Shown here piece by piece: positions 16,623-26,035 of a stretch of 64,000 nucleotides of DNA. Location of the stretch: contig SUVN01000007.1 of NCBI GenBank assembly GCA_015061985.1, forward strand, positions 1-64,000, in the 5' to 3' direction. A model generated the notes under the pieces. The model made no database searches and was not told the origin of the DNA. It saw only the letters and a program-made list of their open reading frames with translations. Made by a program: the position numbers and the translations under genes. Origin of the DNA: Akkermansiaceae bacterium (GTDB lineage Bacteria > Verrucomicrobiota > Verrucomicrobiia > Verrucomicrobiales > Akkermansiaceae). Numbering within the stretch: the stretch's first letter is position 1; every line of letters starts with the position of its first letter.

Positions 16623-17288
16623 TTACCGGGACACTTCCTGCGTTGGTGTCTTCGGATTCTCTGCGGTAGGCACATCCCCGGAAGGAGCAGACTCTTCCGG
16701 CGCGGGCTTTTCCTTTTTCTTCTTTTCCTTACGGATGTTAAAGCGGTTGGCCGCCATATCAAAGCCCTCTTTCAGGGCAACAAAGGCCGCCTCAGCGGAT
16801 TTGTCCAATGATTCCTCCAGCAGAGGGCGTTCATCCGGGGCAAACTTCCCCAGCACGTGCCCCACCATATTTTTCTGCCCGGGGGCACTGATTCCCACGC
16901 GCAGGCGCGGGAACTTCTCCGTACCGAGGTGGGCGATGAGAGATTTCATGCCGTTGTGACCGCCGGCAGAGCCGCCTGCGCGCAGGCGAAGCGTTCCCAC
17001 AGGGAAAGAGATATCATCGTAGATGACCAGCACCTGCTCGGGGGCAAACTTGAAATAGCGCATGAGCGGCCCCACACACTCGCCGGAGTTGTTCATGAAG
17101 GTCTGCGGCTTCACCAGCAATACCCCCGGTCCGGCGGCCAGCTCGCCTTTGCGCGCCTTGTCGGTTTTCCACTCGACATTGAAGCGACGCGCAAGGCGAT
17201 CCAGCACCATGAAACCCACGTTGTGGCGGGTTTCGGCATAGTCGCGTCCGGGATTACCCAGACCTACGATAATGCGGATGGGTTCCAT
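16623..17288 (-). CDS. pth: Peptidyl-tRNA hydrolase
   Basis: 221 residues. IIVGLGNPGRDYAETRHNVGF contains the catalytic His (ETRHN), and LLVKPQTFMNNSGECV and LVIYDDISFPVGTLRLR carry the substrate Asn and Asp residues. GGSAGGHNGMKSL is the family's Gly loop. Role: frees tRNA from stalled peptidyl-tRNA. A Lys/Glu/Pro-rich tail of ~35 residues (KEKKKKEKPAPEES) extends beyond the normal end and is likely disordered. The start codon overlaps the leuA stop (TGATG), indicating translational coupling. Confidence 0.95.
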   Translation of the reverse strand: MEPIRIIVGLGNPGRDYAETRHNVGFMVLDRLARRFNVEWKTDKARKGELAAGPGVLLVKPQTFMNNSGECVGPLMRYFKFAPEQVLVIYDDISFPVGTLRLRAGGSAGGHNGMKSLIAHLGTEKFPRLRVGISAPGQKNMVGHVLGKFAPDERPLLEESLDKSAEAAFVALKEGFDMAANRFNIRKEKKKKEKPAPEESAPSGDVPTAENPKTPTQEVSR

Positions 17289-18841
17289 CAGCAGTTGACT
17301 CCCAGCTGACTGAGCGTGATGTTGCGGTTCACGGCGCTGAGGTAGGCGCGAGCCGAGGCCTCAATCACGTCCGTGGCAGCCCCCTTGCCGGAAACCGGCT
17401 TGCAGGCACAGTCACCAAACTGCACCTTCACGGAAACTTCACCCAGAGCATCCTGCCCGGCAGACGTGGCGCGCACGTTGTAATCCACCAGCGAGCCCTT
17501 GCTCTTCGTGATACGGTCAATGGCCTTGAAGCAGGCATTCACCGGGCCGTTACCGATGGCGCAGTCCGTTATTTGCCTGCCGTCCTTTTCCAGCGTCACC
17601 GTTGCCGTGGGCATGGCAGATGCACCCGCCACAAACTGGAGGTTAATCATTCTCCAGGCACCGTGCTCGGTATCCAGAGAATCATCCACCAGCGAGGCAA
17701 GGTCATCATCGTACACAAACTTCTTGCTGTCACCCACTTTCTTGAATCGCTCGAACACGGAGGCCACCTCACTCTCAGAGAGGTTGAAGCCGAGCTTCTC
17801 CAGACGAGCCTTCACCGCCGCGCGGCCGGAATGCTTGGTGAGCGGCAGCTCCGTCTCACCCCAGCCTACCACGGCGGGGTCAATCACCTCGTAAGTCTCG
17901 CGCTTGGCAAGAATACCGTGCTGGTGAATGCCGGAGCTGTGAGCAAAAGCGTTCTCACCCACGATGGCCTTGGAGCGCTGCACGGGCATGCTGCTCATGC
18001 GGGACACCACGCGGCTGGTCTTCACGATTTCACGGGTATTGATATTGTGCGGCGTGGAGCCGGGCTCGAAACCGAAAGCCTCCGGGCGGGTGGAAAGAGC
18101 CATGATAACCTCCTCCAGCGCAGCATTACCGGCGCGCTCACCGATACCGTTGATGGCACCCTCCACCTGGCGCGCACCGTGTGCCACGGCTGTCAACGAG
18201 TTTGCCACGGCCAGACCAATGTCGTTGTGACAGTGGACAGAGATGACGGCTTTGTTGATATTCGGCACATTGGCGCAGATGTATTCGACCATGCGGGCGT
18301 ACTCCACGGGCGTGGTAAAGCCCACCGTATCGGGCAGGTTCACCGTCGTGGCACCGGCATCAATGACCGCCTCCACTACCTGAGCCAGATAGTCCAGCTC
18401 CGTGCGGCTGGCATCCTCAGCAGAAAACTCCACATCATCCACCAGGGTCTTGGCCAGCTTCACCCCGGCCACCGCCATCTCAATGATTTCTTCCTTGCTC
18501 TTCTTGAGCTTGAACTCGCGGTGCAGCGGGCTGGTGGCCAGGAACGTGTGAATACGACCACGGTCACCGGCAGGAGCTACGGCGGCCGCGCATTTGCGGA
18601 TATCGTTCTCCACACAGCGGGCCAGACCGGCAATGCGGCAGTTCCTCACCGTGCGGGCAATCGTGGAAACAGCTTCAAAATCACCGTCAGAGATGCAGGG
18701 AAAGCCCGCCTCAATGATGTCAACCCCTAGTTTTTCGAGCTGACGTGCTACCTCCAGCTTCTGCCGGAGATTCATGGAAGCTCCCGGGCACTGCTCACCA
18801 TCGCGAAGCGTGGTATCGAAGAATAATACTTTGTCGCTCAT
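17288..18841 (-). CDS. leuA: 2-isopropylmalate synthase
   Basis: 517 residues. The HMGL-like TIM barrel has FFDTTLRDGEQCPGASMN at the N-terminus, SVHCHNDIGLAVANSL (metal-binding His pair) and INGIGERAGNAALEEV. The C-terminal ~120 residues form the LeuA regulatory domain (Leu feedback). It catalyses acetyl-CoA + 2-ketoisovalerate to isopropylmalate, the first committed step of leucine synthesis. No other leu genes are adjacent, and no leucine-codon leader peptide was found upstream. A related enzyme such as citramalate synthase is less likely given length and motifs. Confidence 0.93.
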   Translation of the reverse strand: MSDKVLFFDTTLRDGEQCPGASMNLRQKLEVARQLEKLGVDIIEAGFPCISDGDFEAVSTIARTVRNCRIAGLARCVENDIRKCAAAVAPAGDRGRIHTFLATSPLHREFKLKKSKEEIIEMAVAGVKLAKTLVDDVEFSAEDASRTELDYLAQVVEAVIDAGATTVNLPDTVGFTTPVEYARMVEYICANVPNINKAVISVHCHNDIGLAVANSLTAVAHGARQVEGAINGIGERAGNAALEEVIMALSTRPEAFGFEPGSTPHNINTREIVKTSRVVSRMSSMPVQRSKAIVGENAFAHSSGIHQHGILAKRETYEVIDPAVVGWGETELPLTKHSGRAAVKARLEKLGFNLSESEVASVFERFKKVGDSKKFVYDDDLASLVDDSLDTEHGAWRMINLQFVAGASAMPTATVTLEKDGRQITDCAIGNGPVNACFKAIDRITKSKGSLVDYNVRATSAGQDALGEVSVKVQFGDCACKPVSGKGAATDVIEASARAYLSAVNRNITLSQLGVNC

Positions 18842-18875
18842 GTTTATTGTTTTGGTTTGGGGTTAAGAGTGGATA

Positions 18876-18903
18876 ATTTTACACTGATTCTAAGTAAAAG
18901 CAA
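18876..18903 (-). promoter_or_regulatory. Probable leuA promoter
   Basis: On the minus strand, TTGCTT (18898-18903), 16-bp spacer, TAAAAT (18876-18881). It lies about 34 nt before the leuA ATG. Confidence 0.5.
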
Positions 18904-18946
18904 GCCCAACACGCCGATTCCTGCGGCTTTCGCGCCGAAATTTCTG

Positions 18947-19321
18947 TCATTCTGTCACACGGACCTCGAAAATGACTTCATTAGCCGGTTTTTTACCCTT
19001 TTCCCAGGGGCGGGCATATATCATCCGCAGTGTGTGCGACCCGGGGCGCACCCCCTTGAAGCAGACCATCATCTGCGAGGGGGTACCCACCAGCTTGGCA
19101 CCTTCAGGAGCTTTCCCATTGCGGATAAGGAGCTTGTAGGGAGCATCCTTCGGGAATTTCTTCTCGGGATACCAGCAGTAACCGGTGGAGGGGTTACCCG
19201 CCAGCATCACACAGGTGGTCTCGCCCACCGGCACCTCCACGGGAATCGTCTCCGGCTCTGCGGCCTGCACCACGGCAGGCACCGACAATGCACACAAGGC
19301 TGTAAGTAATATGGATTTCAT
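18947..19321 (-). CDS. Chagasin-like cysteine protease inhibitor (I42 family)
   Basis: 124 residues with a signal peptide (MKSILLTALCALSVPAVVQA, cut near AQA-AE). Mature features match the I42 fold: GNPSTGYCW (the NPTTG loop) and IYARPWEKGKKP (the RPW loop) near the end. These loops insert into the active site of papain-fold cysteine proteases. The protein is therefore an exported inhibitor. It starts 2 bp after the stop of the adjacent lipoprotein gene and lies in the same operon as an IdeS-like cysteine protease, suggesting self-protection or regulation of that protease (inference). Confidence 0.85.
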   Translation of the reverse strand: MKSILLTALCALSVPAVVQAAEPETIPVEVPVGETTCVMLAGNPSTGYCWYPEKKFPKDAPYKLLIRNGKAPEGAKLVGTPSQMMVCFKGVRPGSHTLRMIYARPWEKGKKPANEVIFEVRVTE

Positions 19322-19323
19322 GG

Positions 19324-19869
19324 TTATTTTGTTTCAATGGATGGAGAAAAAAGAGAAGCCACGGCAGCATCAGCCTCGCTTCCCCAAAAGATGGGGGAGT
19401 ACGACACCTCCGCATGATACAGCACACCCCCTTCAGCAGAAACGGTGTACTCGCGATTGTCCGGTACGTACAAATATGCTTTCCGGCCGCCATGGTCAAC
19501 GGCATATCGGCAGGAGCGCCCGCTCTCCAGGCACTCATTCACGGTGCTGTACGGTGTTGAGTCGGCAAGCATCTTCACCGTCACCCGCATTCCGGGAGCC
19601 ACCGTTCCCCGCAGGCAGCGGAGCACCTCCCCGGTGTGTTCAAGCTCCGCTTTTCCTCTGCGGGCAGAAGATGTCCGGATAAGCGTTTCATCGAGTCTGA
19701 TTTCAGCCAGCACAGCAGCCTCCTTCAACGGCTCGAATCCGCACCCATAAGTAATCCCCCAGAAAGGGTAAGATGCCCGATTATCAGCCACAGCAGCCTG
19801 CACCTCCTGCGGCTGACACGCCGCTAACAGCGTGCAGCAGACGAGATACAGGTAAGCGGCTTTATTCAT
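19324..19869 (-). CDS. Lipoprotein of unknown function in the protease-inhibitor operon
   Basis: 181 residues from ATG at 19867-19869 (MNKAAYLYLVCCTLLAAC; lipobox LAAC). The longer frame adds only MGYGMMVC-type residues without signal character. The mature part has several Cys (YGCGF, VLRCLRG, NECLESGRSCRY) that could form disulfides. Its layout (EAAVLAEI...EVLRCLRGTVAPGMRVTV...) vaguely recalls the NTR/TIMP-like OB fold of secreted protease inhibitors, but this is only an impression. It lies between the IdeS-like protease and the I42 inhibitor. Confidence 0.75.
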   Translation of the reverse strand: MNKAAYLYLVCCTLLAACQPQEVQAAVADNRASYPFWGITYGCGFEPLKEAAVLAEIRLDETLIRTSSARRGKAELEHTGEVLRCLRGTVAPGMRVTVKMLADSTPYSTVNECLESGRSCRYAVDHGGRKAYLYVPDNREYTVSAEGGVLYHAEVSYSPIFWGSEADAAVASLFSPSIETK

Positions 19870-19935
19870 GCACACCATCATACCATACCCCATTTTGCAG
19901 TCAAGTCTTTCTCCCCCCGTCCATAATATGAATGC

Positions 19936-20706
19936 TTATCTCAACCTAATCCCTGTATAATTATTCACTGTAATATCTCCTATTCTTCCGTATAGCGGGT
20001 GAGCAGCACAGTCGAACATCAGGCTTCCGTCTTGTTCCCGCAGGGGGATGCGGTGCAACGCCCGGCGACCGTCATCCGAATCCGCCATATACAGTGCCGT
20101 CAGCCTGAATGCGCCCGTCTCATCACGCTCACAATCCACCCCCCACACCGTGATGGCATGCGTATACCGCTGCCCGTCCGGCTTCAGAAAGCTTACCCCC
20201 ACCCAGAAAGCATCACCCCGCCCGAAGCCCTCCGTGAATGCGCGGGTGAAGGCCGCCGCCGGCACCTGCGGCGAACGGTCGCGATACAACAGCTTTCTCC
20301 AATCCATACCGGGATAATAGGCACCGGCATCCTGCCGAACCACCACCGCATGTGGCAAACCATCCGGCGATTGGAGCGGCTTGTACTCCCCGGAAAACCA
20401 CCAGTTCATCGCTTCATCCGGGTCGCTCCCCTCATTATTAAACGATTCGCGCACCACCTGCCAAACCTTTTCTTTCTGCGGGATATCAGAGCGCACCACA
20501 TCCGCGCGATGCTCCTGCCACCAGGCTATCAGATTTGCCGCCGTAATTGCCCAACACAGCTCGGAATCCGATCTGTCGCGCGTCTTATTGAAATCATACC
20601 AGCCGCCCTGCTCGTTCACGCCCGCCGCCCAGAGCGTCTCTCCCTGTGCCAACTCCGTCAGCACCAGCAGCAAAGCTATCCCTGCACTCCGTAATATTCT
20701 GAACAT
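19936..20706 (-). CDS. IdeS/Mac-like secreted cysteine endopeptidase
   Basis: 256 residues from ATG at 20704-20706; the signal peptide is MFRILRSAGIALLLVLTELA. The catalytic Cys51 lies in SELCWAITAANLIAWWQEH, close in pattern to the nucleophile segment of the immunoglobulin-degrading IdeS/Mac (C66) peptidases. His183 lies in YTHAITVWGVDCERDETGAFR, and Asp209/Asp211 in ALYMADSDDG match the IdeS TDSD segment. WWFSGEYKPL and AGAYY are shared with the larger protein at 58585-60633. Substrate unknown; IgG cleavage is not implied outside the original family. It is the first gene of an operon with a lipoprotein and an I42 inhibitor. Confidence 0.8.
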   Translation of the reverse strand: MFRILRSAGIALLLVLTELAQGETLWAAGVNEQGGWYDFNKTRDRSDSELCWAITAANLIAWWQEHRADVVRSDIPQKEKVWQVVRESFNNEGSDPDEAMNWWFSGEYKPLQSPDGLPHAVVVRQDAGAYYPGMDWRKLLYRDRSPQVPAAAFTRAFTEGFGRGDAFWVGVSFLKPDGQRYTHAITVWGVDCERDETGAFRLTALYMADSDDGRRALHRIPLREQDGSLMFDCAAHPLYGRIGDITVNNYTGIRLR

Positions 20707-20800
20707 ATACTTCTTATAGTCACCACGCCTCCGTTTGACAAGAAAAAAAAGCAGTTGCCGATTCAATAAGCTTTTATGTTCAGTCTCATTGACCTTTCCG

Positions 20801-21211
20801 TCATGCAGGAGTGGAGCAAATCACATAAAAACCGTAAAGGAACAGCATCAGCGCGACGCTTGCTGCCGGAATCCAACAGAGTATCACGCTGCTGAGCAGA
20901 GGGCAGGCATTGCAGCCCGACCGCCGCTGCCGATACTGCCACAGAGCCACCAACAGCGGCAATGCGGGCAGCAGGTACATCACATTCCACACCTGAAACT
21001 TCAACCGAGCAATGAGCCACAGCGCCAAATCTGAGACAGAGAGTATCGGTATACAATATGCCCCCACCACCAGCGCTAACACCGACAGCACCATCACCGG
21101 CCCGGCCATACGCCAGAACGTAAGGGTAGATACGGTATAGGGATGTCGGTACTTTTTCACCCGGTCATTCTGGCATAACAGAGCTGATAATGCAAGTTTC
21201 ATTTCAGGCAA
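20801..21211 (-). CDS. Hypothetical small membrane protein
   Basis: Up to 136 residues with three hydrophobic segments (MAGPVMVLSVLALVVGAYC; VWNVMYLLPALPLLVALW; SVILCWIPAASVALMLFLYG) separated by short basic loops, including a CNAC pair. No known domain recognised. The real start may be the inner ATG (MAGPVM). It faces away from the phosphate transporter gene 90 bp to the right. The hydrophobic pattern supports a real gene, but no homolog is known to me. Confidence 0.5.
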   Translation of the reverse strand: MPEMKLALSALLCQNDRVKKYRHPYTVSTLTFWRMAGPVMVLSVLALVVGAYCIPILSVSDLALWLIARLKFQVWNVMYLLPALPLLVALWQYRQRRSGCNACPLLSSVILCWIPAASVALMLFLYGFYVICSTPA

Positions 21212-21300
21212 TGTGGCGAAAACGTCACATATCAGGTGGCGAATTACTCACAGTACGAAGCGTGCATCTTCTGCGTGGGTATGGTAAAAACAGTATCGTT

Positions 21301-23529
21301 ATGAGCACTATGTATATGGTGATATTAGGAATCCTGCTGCTGCTGGCCGTGTACGATCTGGTGGTAGGCATTACAAACGACGCGGCCAACTTCCTGAATT
21401 CAGCCCGCGGATGCAACGTCGCACGCCATAGCTTCATTGTGGCGGTGGCAGCCGTAGGTGTGGTTCTGGGAGCCTCCTTCTCCGGGGGGATGATGGAAAT
21501 CGCCCGCAGCGGCGTATTCGTTCCGGCGGCATTCAGTTTCCATGATTTAATGCTGCTGTTTCTGGCGGTCATGCTCACGGATGTGATTCTGCTGGATTTG
21601 TTCAACACCTTCGGGCTGCCGACCTCAACCACGGTATCGCTGGTGTTTGAATTGCTGGGTGCAGCACTGGCCGGAGCCATCTTCACCATGTGCCACGGCG
21701 GCCCGGAGGTCGCGCAGGAGCTGGGTGCCTACATTAACAGCTCCAAGGCGCTGACCATCATCTCCGGTATCTTCGTATCCGTAGGTATCTCCTTTGTCTG
21801 CGGTTGCACCATCATGTGGATAGCCCGCCTGCTCTTCACCTTCCAGTATCGGAAGATGTACAAATATGTGGGTGCGTTGTGGTGTGCACTCTCTCTTACG
21901 GCAATCACCTACTTTGCGGTGTTCAAGGGGCTCAAGAGCAGCACACTGGTGGACAAGGCCACGCTGTTATGGCTCAATGAAAACATCCTGATTGCCACGC
22001 TCTGTGCACTGGTCGGTTGGTATTTGATATCTGCTATCCTGCAATATGTCCTGCGTATCAACACGCTCAAAATCACAGTACTCGCCGGCACCTGTGCACT
22101 GGCATTTGCCTTTGCGGGCAATGACCTGGTGAACTTCATCGGCGTCTTCATGGCGGCGGAATCGTCCATGCACATCGCCTCTGCCCACGTGGCAGCCGGT
22201 GGTGACCTGGCCACGCTGAAGATGGGTGCGCTTGCCGAGCCGGTAAAAGCCAATGTATTCTACCTCATTGGGGCGGGACTCATCATGGTGCTGGCTCTGG
22301 TCTTCTCCAAAAAAGCCCGCACCGTGTCAGACACGGAAGTGAAACTGGCACGCAGCAAGGGCGGCAGCAAGGAACGCTTCGGCTCCTGCGCCCCGGCACG
22401 CGCCATGGTGCGCTACACGCTCATCGCAATGCGCGGCATCAACGCCATCACTCCTGAGCCAATCTCTCGCTTTGTCAGCAATCGCTTCAAGCCGCTGGAG
22501 ATGCAGGAGGATGAAACGCAGGCTTTCGACCTCATCCGAGCCTCTGTCAACCTGACCGTATCCGCCCTGCTCATCTCACTGGCCACCTCGCTCAAGCTCC
22601 CGCTCTCCACAACCTACGTCACCTTCATGGTGGCCATGGGTACATCTCTGGCAGACAGAGCATGGGGACGCGACAGCGCGGTATACCGCATCACCGGTGT
22701 GCTGACGGTCATCGGCGGCTGGCTGATGACAGGACTTCTGGCGCTCACCGCAGCCTTCATCACCGCCATGGTCATGCTCTATCTGGGCATGTGGGGCGTG
22801 GGTATCATGCTGGCCATTGCGGCATTCATCCTGGTGAAAGCCGCCATCTTCCACCGTAACAAGAGCAAGGAGACGGTCAGCGTCCTGAATCTGGATGACC
22901 GTAACACCCTGCTCAACATCGGCGAAGCTTCCGCAGACCGCATGGGACGCATTCTGGGTATCTACCGCGCCACGGTGAAAGCCCTCCTCAACGAAGATCG
23001 TGACGGACTCAAGCGCCTGCGCCGCAAGGCCCGCGAGGTATCCCGCACGCTCAAAGCCATGAAAGAGGACGAGGTACTGCCCAGTCTGCACGGGCTCAAT
23101 CCCCGCCTGGCACACCGTGGGCAACTGCTGCTGCGTATCCACGAGAGCAGCATGGCCGTGGCGGAAAGCCTGCTCATCATCGTGAAGGCCGGCTACAAGC
23201 ACATCGACAACAACCACACCGGACTCAATGAAGAACAAGCCCGAGACCTGCTCGCCATGAGTGACAAGGTGGCTGCCTTCTACCCCGGCATGTGCCAAAT
23301 GCTCAAATCCTCCGACTTCAGCAACATGCAAGCCATGATGCAGCAGGCCGGCGACCTGAGCAGCGACTTTGCCGACTGTATCACCCGCCACCTCATCCGC
23401 GAGAATGAGGACGAGGGCTGCTTCCGCACAGCCATCCTGTACCTGAACCTGCTGAACGAGACCCGCACCATGATGCGCAAGAGTTTCAATCTCATTCAGG
23501 AACAGCGTGAGCTCTTCGAATCTCCGTAA
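21301..23529 (+). CDS. Inorganic phosphate transporter (PiT family) with C-terminal PhoU-like domain
   Basis: 742 residues from ATG at 21301 (MSTMYMVILGILLLLAVYDLV). An upstream extension to 21190 is unlikely because it lacks membrane character. PiT signatures appear twice: GITNDAANFLNSARG near the N-terminus and FAGNDLVNFIGVF in the middle, with 10-12 membrane helices in between and a cytoplasmic loop (KARTVSDTEVKLARSKG). From about residue 530 the protein is soluble and helical (MGRILGIYRATVKALLNEDRDGL to HLIRENEDEG...), resembling the PhoU/DUF47 proteins that normally partner Pit. Such a fusion would couple transport to its own regulator. A paralog lies at 49446-51656. Confidence 0.88.
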   Translation: MSTMYMVILGILLLLAVYDLVVGITNDAANFLNSARGCNVARHSFIVAVAAVGVVLGASFSGGMMEIARSGVFVPAAFSFHDLMLLFLAVMLTDVILLDLFNTFGLPTSTTVSLVFELLGAALAGAIFTMCHGGPEVAQELGAYINSSKALTIISGIFVSVGISFVCGCTIMWIARLLFTFQYRKMYKYVGALWCALSLTAITYFAVFKGLKSSTLVDKATLLWLNENILIATLCALVGWYLISAILQYVLRINTLKITVLAGTCALAFAFAGNDLVNFIGVFMAAESSMHIASAHVAAGGDLATLKMGALAEPVKANVFYLIGAGLIMVLALVFSKKARTVSDTEVKLARSKGGSKERFGSCAPARAMVRYTLIAMRGINAITPEPISRFVSNRFKPLEMQEDETQAFDLIRASVNLTVSALLISLATSLKLPLSTTYVTFMVAMGTSLADRAWGRDSAVYRITGVLTVIGGWLMTGLLALTAAFITAMVMLYLGMWGVGIMLAIAAFILVKAAIFHRNKSKETVSVLNLDDRNTLLNIGEASADRMGRILGIYRATVKALLNEDRDGLKRLRRKAREVSRTLKAMKEDEVLPSLHGLNPRLAHRGQLLLRIHESSMAVAESLLIIVKAGYKHIDNNHTGLNEEQARDLLAMSDKVAAFYPGMCQMLKSSDFSNMQAMMQQAGDLSSDFADCITRHLIRENEDEGCFRTAILYLNLLNETRTMMRKSFNLIQEQRELFESP

Positions 23530-23552
23530 GGCGTGACTGCCATCGATGGTTG

Positions 23553-23592
23553 CCCCCCTGCCGGTTCTCCGGCAGGAGGGGATTTTATTATT
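23553..23592 (+). terminator. Intrinsic terminator after the phosphate transporter
   Basis: CCTGCCGG-TTCT-CCGGCAGG core stem with extra C/G pairs, followed by GATTTTATTATT. Confidence 0.75.
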
Positions 23593-23628
23593 CATCAGAC
23601 TTGACGACTGACCCATGAGTGGAGTATC

Positions 23629-24447
23629 ATGTCCCAACAAATGAAAACTACCCCTCTGCCACAGCAAGACTCCGAAAGGCCCGCCGAAAAAGGCATGGTA
23701 TATGTATCAGCCAATAAAAACTATCTCACCATAAGGGAAAAGGATTTCGGGTACACCATCATTCCCGTAGGATGTATCAAGGCTGCCGTTATGAAAGGAA
23801 CATACATCCATCTTTCATTAAAAAACGGAATCGTTTTCAAATGTCTTTCCTCAGCTGATATTGACAGAATTTCAATAAACGCTGCAACGAATGGTAACAG
23901 CAAGTCTGTCAAATTATTCAAAAATGCCTGTTGCGAAAGCGTTACGGGTAAAAAAGTGATGTACCTGCGCACGGAGCAGCTCTCTCTGTCCGGGGGACTG
24001 TTTCTGCTTGCCTTCTTTATCCCTTGCATTGTCGGCCATTTTACCGCTGACACAGAGCGCTGCCTTAGCCTCTCTTCTTCATTGATATTTCTCTCCATCA
24101 ATTTTGCCTTATACTATCTTCTCGCGTCTGCGTTCTCTATAACAAAAAAGCAAGAAAGCATCAACTATTTTCGGCTCAATAGTAAATGGCTGCATCTGCA
24201 ATCCGACAGCGGGATATACTATTCCATCAGGAAAGATTACATACGGGCTGTTTACCATCTGAGTTGCGGAAAATATATCCTGCTGAAAAACAATAACTGT
24301 CTGCCGTGTTCAGATGATTATATTTCCGCTGAACTCGCATCAATAGAGATAAAGCGAGAAAGAAAATGGCTGCGGTGGGTGCTCCTGGTTTTGTATATTC
24401 CCTTGTCCGTGATTCTGACCGTTCTTTATCTGTTAATACTATTCTGA
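23629..24447 (+). CDS. Hypothetical membrane protein
   Basis: 272 residues, noticeably more AT-rich than its neighbours. Two pairs of membrane helices are visible: LSLSGGLFLLAFFIPCIVGHF with SLIFLSINFALYYLLASAF, and WVLLVLYIPLSVILTVLYLLILF at the C-terminus. Between them are short soluble segments with repeated GxYIHLSLKNG / GKYILLKNN patterns, which hint at an internal duplication of a small beta-rich domain. No family recognised. The lower GC and lack of family suggest acquisition or rapid divergence. Confidence 0.6.
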   Translation: MSQQMKTTPLPQQDSERPAEKGMVYVSANKNYLTIREKDFGYTIIPVGCIKAAVMKGTYIHLSLKNGIVFKCLSSADIDRISINAATNGNSKSVKLFKNACCESVTGKKVMYLRTEQLSLSGGLFLLAFFIPCIVGHFTADTERCLSLSSSLIFLSINFALYYLLASAFSITKKQESINYFRLNSKWLHLQSDSGIYYSIRKDYIRAVYHLSCGKYILLKNNNCLPCSDDYISAELASIEIKRERKWLRWVLLVLYIPLSVILTVLYLLILF

Positions 24448-24471
24448 AGCGCCCCAAGGCCGCAGTTGCGT

Positions 24472-26022
24472 TTATTTCTTATCGGCAGCATCTGCGGCTT
24501 TCTTTGCTTCGGCCTCACGCTTTTTCTTTTCGGCACGCTCGCGGTCACGCTCTTCCTTGATAACCACATCAGCGGTGGCCTCCACCGCTGCATAGTGCGG
24601 GGAACGTATCATTTCCGCCAGACAACGCCGCATCATGTCCTTTGCAAGCTCCTGTTCACCCTTATTAAAAAGTGAGGTAATGTACAGCAGCCTGTTGCGT
24701 AACTTATCTTCGTGACGCTGAGAACCATTCATAGCCATGCGGAAATATTCCGCAGCCTTGCCGGGAGCTTTATGTTCCAGACAATACCAGGCAAAGGCCT
24801 CCGCAAAGAATGCTCCGTGTTTCCCGGAAAGGAATCGCGGTAATTTGGTCAGCATCTGTTCATAATTGCCACGGCATCCGGCAGTCATCAGTGACCACTG
24901 CACAAAGGGGTTATCCTGCGGTACCCGATTCACCGTACGAGCGGCAAAAGGACGATAGAGAGGGTCACCGAGGACGAGATTCTGCCAGGACAGATAGGGC
25001 GTGGCCTGCAGAGCCGCTTCTGCCACGGTATAGCCCCTCAGCAGGCGATTATAGAAAATATCAGGGTGAATCGTGGCATGGAGATAGGGCTCCGATGCAT
25101 TTCCGGCACTAACAGCCGCTCCCCGTTTCAGCAGCGCACCGACCCATATTTTGGCATTCTTGGGGGAACTGCAGCTGTAGGAATGCAGGTGAAAAGCTAT
25201 AGCCCCGGGAAGAAAGCGAAAAGAGTCCGGGGCAGTTTCGGAAAAAGGACCGTTTGCCGGATAGGCATACCACCCGAAATAAACCGCCACTCCCTGCATC
25301 ATGGGAAAATCCTTGGCAAGCGTCTTTCGGGAGCTTTCGTGGAAAAGCGGCTGCCAGGCGCGCTGAGCCAGCGCAGCTACCTCGCGAATCCAGTCATCGC
25401 CCATGGGATACGGGCCTCCGCTATCCACGACAACCCATCCCCAGAGTCCCTGCCGCTCCACCTGAGCCGGCTCTTCTATCATACGCATGATGGTCTCCTC
25501 ATCCGGAGCATCGATGCGGCAGACACTCAGCGCCGCAGGAGGCGTTTCACAAAATCGCCGACTGCCTTCGAAAGAGGGGTTCGTTATGGTACCGGGAAGC
25601 TGATATCGGGCACCGAGCAAAGCCAGCTCCGTATCCAGCGTGGCAGAGCTTTTTAACTGCGGATTCTCTTTTTCTGAACCGGGGATTCTTCCCACCAACA
25701 GTGGGCAATCCGGCATCAGGAGCAGCGCATAAATATCTTTTTTCCCGCCCAGAGAAACGGCAGAAGACAAGCGCCACTCCCGTTCCTCTGCTATCTTGAG
25801 CAGAGGTTTCTCCACCAGCCGCGTATAATTCTCCCGCGAAAGATTATTCGCGCTGAGCTTCAATCCCACCATATTCTCCTGTGGGATATTGCGAACCTCT
25901 GCATAGCGGAAAGCCGCTTTTTTGCTCAGCGGTGATTTTTCATTGTACACCACCACCACCTGTTGCGGCGTCAGTGCCGACGCTACTGCTGCCATCAACA
26001 GTCCTATGCACCATTTCCACAT
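24472..26022 (-). CDS. TIGR03790 family protein
   Basis: 516 residues with a short signal peptide (MWKWCIGLLMAAVASA). The family pattern is evident: VVVVYNEKSPLSKKAAFRYAEVRNIP, then DIYALLLMPDCPLLV, then LDTELALLGARY, SFEGSRR, GAIAFHLHSYSC and a late GNASEPYLHATIHPDIFYNRLLRGYTVAEAALQATPYLSWQNLVLGDPLY. This family occurs in Verrucomicrobia, Planctomycetes and related groups, and is predicted to resemble caspase/gingipain-like folds (the H...C pair is suggestive). Its C-terminus has a short TPR-like stretch and a Lys/Glu-rich tail. Function unknown. Confidence 0.82.
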   Translation of the reverse strand: MWKWCIGLLMAAVASALTPQQVVVVYNEKSPLSKKAAFRYAEVRNIPQENMVGLKLSANNLSRENYTRLVEKPLLKIAEEREWRLSSAVSLGGKKDIYALLLMPDCPLLVGRIPGSEKENPQLKSSATLDTELALLGARYQLPGTITNPSFEGSRRFCETPPAALSVCRIDAPDEETIMRMIEEPAQVERQGLWGWVVVDSGGPYPMGDDWIREVAALAQRAWQPLFHESSRKTLAKDFPMMQGVAVYFGWYAYPANGPFSETAPDSFRFLPGAIAFHLHSYSCSSPKNAKIWVGALLKRGAAVSAGNASEPYLHATIHPDIFYNRLLRGYTVAEAALQATPYLSWQNLVLGDPLYRPFAARTVNRVPQDNPFVQWSLMTAGCRGNYEQMLTKLPRFLSGKHGAFFAEAFAWYCLEHKAPGKAAEYFRMAMNGSQRHEDKLRNRLLYITSLFNKGEQELAKDMMRRCLAEMIRSPHYAAVEATADVVIKEERDRERAEKKKREAEAKKAADAADKK

Positions 26023-26035
26023 GGCAACGAATCAT

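Noticed and set aside
18842..18946. Leucine-codon leader peptide and attenuator before leuA
   Set aside because: No short frame with clustered Leu codons and no terminator hairpin with a T-run on the minus strand.
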